Source: Citrus sinensis | Taxonomy: Eukaryota > Streptophyta > Magnoliopsida > Sapindales > Rutaceae | NCBI RefSeq assembly: GCF_022201045.2 | Contig: NC_068556.1 | Span: 20,069,501 to 20,133,500 of the forward strand | Direction of reading: 5' to 3' | DNA: 64,000 nt | In this document: piece after piece, positions 48,578-60,301 of the stretch | Layout of the letters: every line of letters starts with the position of its first letter | Numbering within the stretch: position 1 is the stretch's first letter | Notes under the pieces: model-generated | The model's database searches: none | The model's input: only the letters and a program-made list of their open reading frames with translations | What the model was told of the DNA's origin: nothing | Program-made: the position numbers and the translations under genes

Positions 48578-49266
48578 TCATTTCTTTCCCTTCTTGGCCG
48601 AAGCCTTCTTAACCGGCGACCTTATGCTCTTCAGCTTCTTCACTTTGGCCGCAGCCACCGCCTTCTTCGCAGGAGACTTGATCGACTTCACCGCCGCTTC
48701 TTTTGCTTTTGGCTTGGACTTCGTCTTCGTCTGCTTAGCCGCAGCGTCAGTGGAGCTAGCTTTAGGCTTCTTCGCGGCGGTGGCGGCAGAGGAAGGTTTC
48801 GGCTTCTTGGCGGCAGTGGCGGCTGTAGAGGAAGGCTTCGGCTTCTTAGCGGCAGCGGCAGCGGCAGCAGTAGAAGAGGACGATTTAGGAGGGAGCTTGA
48901 AGGAGTTCTTGACTTTGACCAGCTTTCCGTTGGCAACAAGCTTCTTCAATTGAACGAGCAACAGTTTCTTGAAATTGTTAGGGAGATTAGCCTTCTGTTT
49001 CTCCTCGATAAACTTCGCGATCGCAAATTGACTCGAGCCGGTCCTCTCCTTCAACGCAGTTATCGCTTCGTTTATCATCTACGATTCCAAAATCACACAC
49101 GTCAGAAACAGATCAGACGGCGGACAAACCAACAATCAATCAAACTGAAAACGAAATGAAAAATTACCTCAGAGTAAGGAGGGTGGGCCCTCGGTTTCTT
49201 CGTTGCCGCTGAGGCTGCATTCTTTGATTTTCCTTCCTTAGGAGTCTTCGCGGCCACGGGAGCCAT
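48578..49266 (-). CDS. Linker histone H1
   Basis: Two exons on the minus strand (49266-49168 and 49078-48578) join in frame to 199 residues. The winged-helix globular domain spans about residues 26-95: HPPYSEMINEAITALKERTG, SSQFAIAKFIEEKQKANLP, NNFKKLLLVQLKKLVANGKL. The tail is a Lys/Ala/Pro array with repeated AAKKPKPSS-like units, then SPAKK and SPVKK motifs (SPxK, cyclin-dependent-kinase-type sites) and a KKGKK end. H1 binds linker DNA and compacts chromatin in the nucleus. One intron within the globular domain is usual for plant H1. A histone octamer motif lies upstream. A plus-strand open frame over the same bases is only the antisense of the Ala/Lys repeats. Confidence 0.96.
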
Positions 49267-49393
49267 TGCAGGATGAGCAGAGATCAAAGAATTTTTTTAT
49301 TAATATTTTGAATGGCGATGGGAGGGAAGCAATGTCTGTTGACGGTTAGTTATAGGTTGAAAGAAGCGATTTGATTGGTGAAAATGGGAGTCA

Positions 49394-49401
49394 CGCGGAT
49401 C
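49394..49401 (+). promoter_or_regulatory. Histone octamer motif upstream of H1
   Basis: CGCGGATC, the plant histone-promoter octamer, lies 128 bp upstream of the H1 ATG. An inverted CCAAT (ATTGG at about 49374) is close by. The octamer is known to support S-phase and meristem expression in plant histone genes and works in either orientation. Here it is on the strand opposite to the gene. Confidence 0.55.
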
Positions 49402-50058
49402 GTAATCGTGGTAGCGTTTGGTTGAATGTGGGCCGTCTGAATGGGTGTTATGGACGGTGGAGATGAATTGAGAATAAATGTTGCCGTTTGTTGAATTTGT
49501 GTTTTGGAACTTTCTTTTTGGTCAAATAAATTGTGTTTTTAAACTTGAGTTCGAATGAATGAAATTTTTTAAGCGGTCAACAGATTTTGACGAGATTTCG
49601 TTGGTGCTGAAGGTTGTGAGTTGATGTTTCTAACGAGTATAATATTTGCTTGATGGGTAAATGTCTCAGAATTTTATTCTTAGAGAGTATAATATAAGAT
49701 TTGAAATTAGTTTCATTATGTCTGCTTATTAAATTAAAGTTTAAGAATAAAAGAATCTACAAAAATAAAAGAAATAAAAGTATAATATAAGATTTGGATA
49801 GAGTAAAAGCCTCCGAATCGACAAAAATAAAAGAATCTACCTTCAGACATAGAGTAAGAAGAGATCGACCTTCACATATGAAGTGGAAGGAAATAAAATG
49901 ATAAAAAAATAAAAACAAAAAATCTTAAAGTACAGTGTTGCCATAAAAAAGAGCTCTGAAGAGCTCCCTTCCAGCACCGTTAAAAGGGGACAGTTGATCT
50001 TTGTTTGAAGGGAGGGATGGAGGGGTAGAGAGAGAAAGGAAACAAAATGTTAACAAGC

Positions 50059-50427
50059 TTTAAGAACGCATAATTTTTTTTTTTTTTGATGACATGAGAC
50101 TATTGTTCAAATTATAACTCATATTATATGAGAGTATAACTGATATGTACAATCATATATATATATATATATATATATACTGAGATTTGTTGACATCAAT
50201 ACTGATATGACACCGCTCAGATTTTTCACCATCTCAAATATTCGAGAGACGTCAACTCCCAACATGTGAGAAAAACTGCCTTCACTCAAGCTATGGGGCT
50301 CCAAGAAAGAACATTTAAATTAAACTCCTACAATGCGTCTGCGGAGTCTCGAACCACTTCCCTCACATTTGTGAGGGAGTGGTTCTAACCACTTGAGCTA
50401 AGCCTAAGTGGTTTTAAGAACGCATAA
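50059..50427. repeat. 15-bp target site duplications flanking the SINE
   Basis: TTTAAGAACGCATAA is present at 50059-50073 and 50413-50427, identical in both copies, directly abutting the element at 50074-50412. Confidence 0.95.
50074..50412 (-). mobile_element. Complete tRNA-derived SINE
   Basis: On the minus strand the element begins ACCACTTAGGCTTAGCTCAA with an A box (TTAGCTCAAGTGGTTAG), then a B box (GGTTCGAGACTCC), a body of about 250 bp containing an (AT)n run at 50155-50180, and an A-tail (plus-strand T tract 50074-50088). It is bounded by perfect 15-bp direct repeats. A tRNA-like head, polyA tail and long variable target duplication together define a polymerase III SINE mobilised by LINE machinery. 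Perfect duplications and intact boxes indicate a fairly recent insertion. Between the two boxes an inverted repeat (CCACTCCCTCACAAATGTGA and its complement) replaces the anticodon arm. Confidence 0.9.
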
Positions 50428-50429
50428 CT

Positions 50430-51840
50430 TGACAGAGCAGATTTGTGCTTTTTTTTTTCTTCAATTTGTTATTATTTATTTACATATTATAATATGAGTA
50501 CTATTGAATATATACACACACACATTTATAACATGGGGATCTCCCAACTATTAGCTTGAAAATCTATGACTAATAAGAGTGAAATTTCTATCATCATATT
50601 GGCGTTATGTCTACTCTTCTTTGGTTGTATGGTTCTTACTTTATCCAACTTTAAGAGCGAAGGATCAATTTTATATTGGCAGTAAAATGTGGGTGTATTT
50701 CTCCACTATTTGCAGTAGTTCCCTCTAATTTTGACATTGATTTTTTTAATTATACTAGTCGATCAAGACTAATCCTCACAGTTTTTTAATTGAATATTAA
50801 TAGGTCTGTATGGAATATTTTTTTTAAAAAAAAATTGAAGTTGCACCAATGAAACGCTACCCTTGAGGCAATGGCGGTTTTGGGCTAAAAGTTAAAGCTG
50901 TATTTGGTAATATATTTTAAATCAGGCTTTTGCATTTGTTTGATAATATCGATATGATTAGTGCTTATAGTGAATTTGAAAATGAGTTTAAAAAGTATTT
51001 AAAAATTATTAAATAAAAATATGTTTGTTTCTTTATTTAAAAATTAACGAGTATTAAACGATAGTGAAAAAATAATATTATGTAATTCTAATGGACCCAC
51101 CAGCAGTTATATTTATACATAAAATTGAAGAAATAAATGAAAGACAAAGGTAAAAGAACATTAATAATACTGATAGATCCACAAGAATGGGATTAAAATC
51201 CTCTTTTGATATGAACTTTTCTTGAACATAACTTCACATATTGATTAGTAATTAATAAATTAAAAAAATAATGAGGTTAAATTTTATCTATACAGTAGTA
51301 TTAAATTGCACATGGTAATAAAATTATTAAAATATCAGATCAGAAAAGAATTTTAATAGAAATATATATTTGATTATATCATGGAAGTAGTAGTGGGTTT
51401 CTTAAAAAAAAAGTGAAGAACAAATATTTTATGTTTTCACATTTTTTCCTTTTTTTTTTTTTTTTGGTTAACATTCTAAAACGAGTATGATTTGTTTCAC
51501 TAAAAATGAAAAATGTCATTGTCACTAAAGTCCTTCCAAACACTTTTTTTTTCATTTTCTATTCTTATAAAATGAAAAATGAGTGATGAAAAAAAGTCAA
51601 ATATCAAGCGGCTCCAAGTTGTTGACGATGTGGATAGAATGGCTTGGATGGCATCTCCGTTCTGATTACAATTCATTTCTAAATAAATGGACTGGTTTTT
51701 GGGTGTTTTGAGAAATTTGTAGGGTGCATTGCAGCTCGCTTCACTCTTGTGACTATACTTGGCTTGGGCTAAAATTTCTTTCTTTACAACCTGGAGTTGC
51801 ATTTGAATGCATCTTACACCTATTCTCGTGCAATAAAATG
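50430..51840. other. AT-rich spacer, no gene seen
   Basis: Between the SINE and the second MITE there are short AT-driven frames only, several T tracts and a (CA)n run near 50514. Nothing further is supported. Confidence 0.55.
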
Positions 51841-51848
51841 ATTGTACC

Positions 51849-52187
51849 TAGGGTTGGCAATGGGACGAAATGAGATGAGATTTACCAATCCCAGTCCCAT
51901 CCTGTATATGTAAATGAGATGAAAAAATGTCATAATCCCGTCCTTATATTTTTTTTGGGACAAAAATATGTCCCAATCCCGTCCCAAAAGAGATGGGATC
52001 CTGCGGGATCCCATCCCAATTGGAAAATTTTTCATTCTTAATCGGTAATGAGACGGGATGGGATGGAATTTGTCAATTCCACTCCCGTCCCGCATATGTA
52101 ATTGGGATAAAAAAATGTCTCAATCCCGTCCCAAATGGGATGGGATCCTGCAGGATCCCATCCCATCGGGAAAAATTGACATTCCTA
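51849..52187. mobile_element. Second hAT-type MITE with 8-bp target duplication
   Basis: It starts TAGGGTTGGCAATGGGACG and ends AAAATTGACATTCCTA, imperfect inverted termini of the hAT type (TAGGG/TAGGA). It is flanked by ATTGTACC at 51841-51848 and 52188-52195. The 339-bp interior has two related arms, each with GGGATCCTGCGGGATCCCAT or the close GGGATCCTGCAGGATCCCAT, and repeated AATCCCGTCCCA. There is no transposase. It differs in sequence from the MITE at 12088. Confidence 0.9.
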
Positions 52188-52199
52188 ATTGTACCTTAT

Positions 52200-53195
52200 T
52201 AAAAAAAAGGGTGTATTCAGAGTAGAAGTGCAACTCTGTTTGGCACCAGTTGTGCGCAAGTGAAACTGATATGCTAATCAAATCCTCCTTAGCTCGGTGG
52301 TCACCCAATTTTTTCTTTTCTTTTTTTACACATATAAGTACGGGTTTAAATCCACGTGTGCATATGTGGGAAAGAGTTTCTTTTAAGTTAGCCTCATTCA
52401 AAGTATATAAAAGAAAATTATGAATTTTCTCATTAGAAATGCTTGTAATTCCCAATTAGAGATTATCTAATTCTAGCCCATTTAATTTTTAAAATAAGAC
52501 AAAAAGATACTTAATCGCTATTCAATAATAATCTCTAAGTTATATGTATCTAATGTGCTTTTTAAAAAGATTTTTATTGCTTTGGATGATATTGGACAAA
52601 GGAAGTGTGAATGTGCTTGCAATACCAAGGTGACCATTCATCATATAAAAGAATGTCAAATAAAGTAAACTATACATGAACTCTTTAAATTACATAAGAT
52701 TTTATGAAAACTTAATAGATCCGTTATTGATATTGATATTTATATTTATATCCTCTTTTCAGTTAATCTCCTTTATGTATATGTACACCTTTGATTATAT
52801 GAGATTAAATCTGTTCAATATCTTATCATATTGACATCACTAAATTACCATTAACTGTTTTGTTAATGTTGTCTGTCTTTACTAAATAAGCAGTAATTTT
52901 AAAAATCGTGCCTACTATCTATTTTTTCTTTAATTTGTTACATAATGTAGGTTCTGAATGTTTTATTTCTATTTTCTAGATTATTTTTTATCCGATCATA
53001 GAATTTTAGGAGGCAAGTGGACTGGTGTGAGCCATCTAGAAACGAGGCACCTACAGGACACAATAACACAATACTTCTAATATCACTACCGTGTGCAAGG
53101 TTTCTTCCACATGCGGGATCAATTTATAATAAAAGAATATTACAGGTCCTTATTTGCAAACAGCTTACAATTCCAATCTAGGGCTGCAACTTAAA
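52200..53195. other. Spacer upstream of RPS15
   Basis: AT-rich, with no supported gene. The last part (about 53160 on) is the RPS15 core promoter. Confidence 0.5.
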
Positions 53196-53200
53196 GCAAC

Positions 53201-53210
53201 TATATAAAAT
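53201..53210 (+). promoter_or_regulatory. RPS15 TATA box
   Basis: TATATAAAAT lies about 130 bp before the ATG and is followed about 25 bp later by a pyrimidine-rich CCCCTTCTCTTCTTCACC that fits a transcription start with a 5' pyrimidine tract. Confidence 0.55.
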
Positions 53211-53250
53211 CGCATCTTATAAACCCCTTCTCTTCTTCACCTTGGAAAAA

Positions 53251-53258
53251 AAACCCTA
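53251..53258 (+). promoter_or_regulatory. Telo-box in the RPS15 leader
   Basis: AAACCCTA, the interstitial telomere motif typical of plant ribosomal-protein and other cell-cycle-linked promoters, lies about 80 bp before the ATG near the expected start of transcription. Confidence 0.6.
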
Positions 53259-53329
53259 GCGGCATCAGATCCAGCGGGAGCCTCTCTTCACACTCGCAGT
53301 TGTTTATCTCACCAGTCCCAGCTCTAACC

Positions 53330-55224
<1,895 letters not shown>

Positions 55225-55299
55225 GATGTATGCTGGATATCTGGATATTTAGCTTATTGTTATTTTCAGAAAACATCGAAGTTGATCAAATTTTTTGTG

Positions 55300-57840
55300 G
55301 TTACTTTTTTTTTTTTTGTTGTTGGACTAAATACTAGCGTTTCAGTTGTTAATCTAGATAATGGAACTAATGTGTAGTTTAAAGAGGTGTTATGTGGCTT
55401 GGATATGAGTTTATTTTTATGTCAGTCAAAAGCTGTTGTGTTTGTTTCCTTACCGCACTGCCTATTATTTCAAATTTTGATTAGCTTAGAATGTCATATC
55501 TACTTTTTGTCTATTGGCGTGTAATATTGCATCCTGAGTGGAGAGTTGATAACGCAGTTATTAATATCAGTTTCATTAATGACATAGCTAGTTAGTTCTG
55601 GCAAAATCAGGCGAAATCATGGGAATCAGTAGCTGGTTATTTTCTTATGTTGGACCCACCTGACTGGGATTTGAATGTGGTGAATCCAACCCCAATTCTT
55701 ACAACCTGGGTGGACCACATAGTTGGTCTGTATGTTCAATCTTTTACCACAGGTCCACAGCCATGTTAACTGAAAGTTATGATGATAACAAGAAATATAT
55801 GGTTTTGGAGAAGAAATGAAGCAATTTGGAAATGTGAGTTGCTTGAATTAACCCAGAGTGACGATTCCCATTATGAGGTAAGAAGCTCTCTGGGAGGTTG
55901 GTTATTTGTTTCACATGTTTGTAGTAATGTTGTCATCGTACAAATTAGTTTGAAATGTTATACGTCCGTGGGTTCACTCTTGGTTTAGTGACTACACTTT
56001 GGCAAACTATACTTTGACTGCGCAATTGCTAAGCTATAGATCATCATTCGACTGACTACTTTCACTTGGCGACTTTTGTTTAAACTTTGGAAGCCCCAAA
56101 AAGCACAGTTCCTCTTTAGCGCTCTCTCATCTTATTTTCTTTGCAATTCCTTAATAAAAGAAGATTAAATGATAAGAATTGCGCTGTGTGTTTTGGACCC
56201 TCTTCATTAATCACTTTTTGGCTTTGCCAAAGACCACCCACCGTAAGTTGCCACTCTTTATTTATTATTATTGTTGTTGTTGTTATTATGATGATGATGA
56301 TGAAACTAATTGCCACGGGTGTAATGGCCTTAAGGTTGTGTATGGTTGGAAAGAGACGGTGGAGGAGAGGAAATTAATTTGATTTTTTTTTTTATTGTTT
56401 GATTTGACATAACATATAAATTTAATTAATATTAAAATTTAATATTCATTATAATATAGAGTTTGAATTTTTGCACAAAAGTGTGAAGAATTCAAAATTC
56501 CCTTGTGTTGGAAACTATCTAACTTGTTCCTTGAAAATTCTAACTTGTTTAATGTAATCAAATGACTATCATTGAAAATTCTATTTTATCAATTTACCAT
56601 CATAGATAATTTTTATTAATTAAATTTAAATAATGATTAAACAAGTTTATAAAATAAAATTATTTAATTAATTAATTTGAAAACATAGAAATATTAATTT
56701 GACAATTGCCGGACGTTGGAACGTTGCTGTCGCTACCTTTGTCACTAGCTTGTGCCATCTCACCGCCAATACCATTCAACTCGCCGGCTAACAATCAACG
56801 TTACTATGTTGTCATTAAGATTAAAAAAAAAAAAATGGTTGTATGTTGTTCAAATCTGGTTCAAAATGTTTATAAACTTTTTTAACTTCCCACAGATCCA
56901 GATAAAAAATCAATTTTTTTGACTAAATAGGTTGATCCATTATAGAGATCGTGAATCTCTGATCATTTTCATACCATTCACGAGCTTTTATAAGATGATG
57001 CTGCGGCGGCGAGGGCGGCGGCTTCGTTTTTTTTTTTTCTTTTTCTATTTTTGGTTTTTAAACAAAAATTTAAAATTATAATATGTTGATTAAGAAATTA
57101 TTTTTATCATATTATAATTTATTTAGAAATAAATTAAATTAAATATAATTAGTTAAATTAATAATAAAATAAAATCATGTTAATAAAATTTAATTATAAA
57201 TAAAAGTATGTTCTTTAAAATATTTTTTGTTAGTTATTTATGTAAATATATTAAATAAATTTACAATTTTCAAATTTATATTTATGATAGATATTAAAAG
57301 TTTAACACTTAATGCTAAAATGATCTAAATTATTTAAATTAAAAATTTGCTTTCTTTATTTAATTTTATAACGAACCAAACATTAAAAAAGTGTTTCACT
57401 CTCTTCTCCTTTCACCTTTCTTCAAACCAAATATATCATCCAAGAGAATAGATGACTAATATTCACTACATTAATATACGATATTCGTCGAAGGTTCTTT
57501 AAATTTTATTTTATGTGCTAGCTTAATACTCGGTGCAAGCAGGTTGCTCACATAAAAAGGAAACTTCCTCGTATACTGAATAATCACCACATGCTTGCTA
57601 GTCCTTTTAATTAATATTTTATCAGAGTCAATTTGAAGGGTAATTGTTGTGAGCACGTTTTGAATTCACTTCAACGATGGCGTTCCATTTTAAATCAAAA
57701 TTTGTAGTCTCAAAATTTTATCCAATCCTAATAATTAATCCATGCCCCCAAACATAGCCACATGCACTGCAAAGTATACATATAATACGGTCAAAATTGT
57801 AACCTAGGTGACGTCCAATTGCCACGTGCTCATCCGCAAA
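55300..57840. other. Spacer between RPS15 and BHLH92
   Basis: It includes the RPS15 3' UTR at the left. 55600-55760 has a different, GC-richer texture (TGGACCCACC, then GGTGGACCAC) that may be transposon-derived. Mixed ATT/GTT/ATG trinucleotide repeats lie at about 56262-56305 and a GGC-rich patch at about 57000-57025. No gene is supported. Confidence 0.5.
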
Positions 57841-57844
57841 TATT

Positions 57845-58842
57845 CTAGCCTTCCTGGTAGTGACGAAAAAGAAGCTTGTCTTCCACCTTTTGCAGTGCTC
57901 TCTGCACATCTTTTTCCACCGCGCCAGCTCCCATCTGTCGGCGTTACAACTTCAAAATCACATTTACGGGAATAAAAATTAAACAGGCCGCGGCGGCTAG
58001 CTATTAATTAATGATTATGTTACCTGAGTTTCAATATCCAGTACTGCTGTCAGCTTCTGATCAGAAAACTCTGCTTGGATACTTCTCGTGCTCGAGCCCA
58101 AATCCTTCAAGCATTTCAGAACCTCCAGCATTGAATCAACCCCAGATGTTGGATTATCTACATTTACTCTAATCTTTGTTCCCCCATTCTTCAGACCCAA
58201 ATTCGATTCCAGCTCATAATTCTTCCTCTCCAATTCTTGCTTACAGCATCGCAGCTCATGAATCATGTTCGCAGCTGTTTTAACAATCGAATTCTTATCA
58301 TTCTGCAGGGAAAAGAAAAAGAAGAAAAAAAGAAAGTGCCCATCAAATCATGGGCGTGTTTGAAATTGAGATGCTGCGAGCTTTAGTTCACAATTATTAT
58401 AAAATGAAATTATTGGAGGTGATCAAGTAAAGAAAGTGCCGTGCTTTAAAAATTAAGGAGAAGTAAAATAATAACAAACTAGTTAACTGCATGTCAGCTA
58501 ACAAACCTTGGTGCCAGGAGGCAAAATGGAATGCAGAGCTAAGTAATTTTGCCTCTCCCTTTCTCTCCTCATTCGCTCGTTAATCACGTGCCTGTGACCG
58601 CGCTCGCTGTCAAGTTCTGGGTGTTCCATTTTTGCAGGCTGAATCTTCCTCAAGAATTGAATCATTCTCTTGTTCGCGCTTAAAGAATTAGACCCGTTAC
58701 CAGCATTCTGCGACACGAATTCAGTTCTGGGTCTGTTTGCATATGCCACAAAAGCGCTTTGATTCACAGGAAGTGCTTCGTTGTCAAGCCAGAAGAAGAT
58801 ATCGCCCTCGCCATGAAATTGATCTCCCAAGAACTCATCCAT
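57845..58842 (-). CDS. BHLH92: bHLH transcription factor, bHLH92-like
   Basis: Three exons on the minus strand (58842-58507, 58302-58024, 57934-57845) join in frame to 234 residues. The N-terminus is MDEFLGDQFHGEGDIFFWLD. The bHLH domain spans about residues 81-130: basic region HRHVINERMRRERERQ, with Glu-89 and Arg-93 in the E-box-contact positions, helix 1 LALHSILPPGT, then KNDKNSIVKTAANMIHELRC for loop and helix 2. It is followed by a coiled-coil-like KQELERKNYELESN and an ACT-like C-terminal half (TKIRVNVDNP, then LEVLKCLKDLGSSTRSIQAEF). Short C-terminal helix: MGAGAVEKDVQRALQKVEDK. In Arabidopsis bHLH92 (At5g43650) is induced by salt, osmotic stress and jasmonate-type cues. Its position next to RPS15 supports orthology. 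Confidence 0.88.
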
Positions 58843-59460
58843 CTATTGTCTTTGTGTTCGCCTGTTCGGGGGAGTTTCAAATTTTGGTTACGACGGTTAT
58901 ATAACGGTCCTCTTTCAGAGCGTGTGATTTTTTTTTTCTTTCCTTTTCTTTTTTTAAATTGTTTAATTAAGGCATTTCTAGCACGTGGTCAACTTTTTAT
59001 TTACTCGGCTCTAGGGTCAAAGCTTACTTTTGAGTTATGTCAAGGGCTTTGGTATGGACAGGGCCCGGCCGTGTAAGAATAGTCCTGAGAAAATTCAATC
59101 AGTCCTATCAAAAAGGGGCCTCTATTCTGTCCGTTTGATACAATTTCGACGGTTGATGTCACTCTTTCATTATGAAGACTAGACGCATTATGTGTTAGAA
59201 CTTTCCTATACAAGCTGACAATGCCTCCGGGGTCTGGCTGAATAATTGAAATAATTTTATTTACCTAATCATTTGAATTCAAATTTAAAAGAAAATAAGA
59301 ACTAAAAAAATTAATCATAACTTTAGGAAAAAAAAATCGTCCTACCACCCACATAAGGTGGAGCGATTCGAAATTTCAAACCCCAACATATTAATGAAAT
59401 AAAAACTAAAAAATAGTTGTCAAGCTGAATTTCTTTCTTGTATTGTTGTTTTGGTTCCAG

Positions 59461-59585
59461 CTATATTGCAACTATGGTAAGGTACCACAGTTGCTTTCAG
59501 CCATTGAATCCAGTCAATGCAACTGTGCAATTGTGGATCCAATGGCTGATTGTAACTGTGGTACCATACCACAGTTGCAATATAG
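59461..59585. mobile_element. Fold-back MITE 1
   Basis: CTATATTGCAACTATGGTAA at the left is the inverse of the right end, which reads GTGGTACCATACCACAGTTG then CAATATAG. Almost the whole 125 bp is one imperfect palindrome that would form a long hairpin, including an inner pair around CAGCCATTG and CAATGGCTG. No target duplication is clear. It lies about 620 bp upstream of BHLH92. Confidence 0.75.
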
Positions 59586-59634
59586 TTTTATCCTGTTATT
59601 TTTATAAAATTTTCGTATATAATGACAGAGAAAA

Positions 59635-59757
59635 TTATGGTGCAACGGTAGTACCGTGCCACCATACACCCAGCCATTGGATCTCAATGGATCCACTTAT
59701 TTAAGTGGATCCAACGACTGAATGCAACGGTAGCACGGTACCACCGTTTCACCGTAG
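59635..59757. mobile_element. Fold-back MITE 2
   Basis: A second palindrome, with GGTGCAACGGTAGTACCGTG at the left against a right end containing GTAGCACGGTACCACCGTTT, and a self-complementary centre AAGTGGATCC/GGATCCACTT. It shares the AACGGTR/CAACTRTGGTA theme and the CAGCCATTG block with fold-back 1 but is a distinct sequence, so the two are members of related subfamilies inserted 50 bp apart. Confidence 0.7.
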
Positions 59758-60301
59758 CCGGACCCTATAATGACAAGCCAATAAAATAAAGACAGTTCGT
59801 ATGACAAATTAATTAAACAATTGAATTTTCTTTCTTTCTTTTTTCCACATTTTCTGTTGGCACTTCGCCCACAGTTTTTTCCACTTGATTCCATGTATCA
59901 TCATTGCTCTTATCAGAATCAAGAGGTATTATGTTATAATAATATTATTTCATTCTAATATTACTTTCATAACGTAGAGACTTTAGAATTATGCAGCAGA
60001 GGGCTTGTGAAAAAGGTTGAGGTAAAAGGCATGCATGCGCATTGAGTTAATGACTTACATTTGCAAAACATTGAACCATTTTGAGCTTAGAAAACCTCAC
60101 TTTCCTGAATTAACATAATTTTATCTGCCAGAATGAGAAATGGCAGCAGATTCTTTTCTAAACAATGGCAAGAGATGCAAATTTATCTATACAATGTACA
60201 TTCTTTATGTGGTGTGACAACTTTTAAACGTAGGCCGCTTGATGATTTGCCAGTCTAATCCAGCCAATGACAGACGTGCTGTTACTTTTCACCATCTCAG
60301 A

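Noticed and set aside
48567-48953. 128-residue plus-strand frame rich in Ala and Phe
   Set aside because: It is the antisense of the Lys/Ala repeats of histone H1.
50330-50412. tRNA gene
   Set aside because: A and B boxes are present, but the anticodon arm is replaced by an inverted repeat and the unit is the head of a SINE with tail and target duplications.
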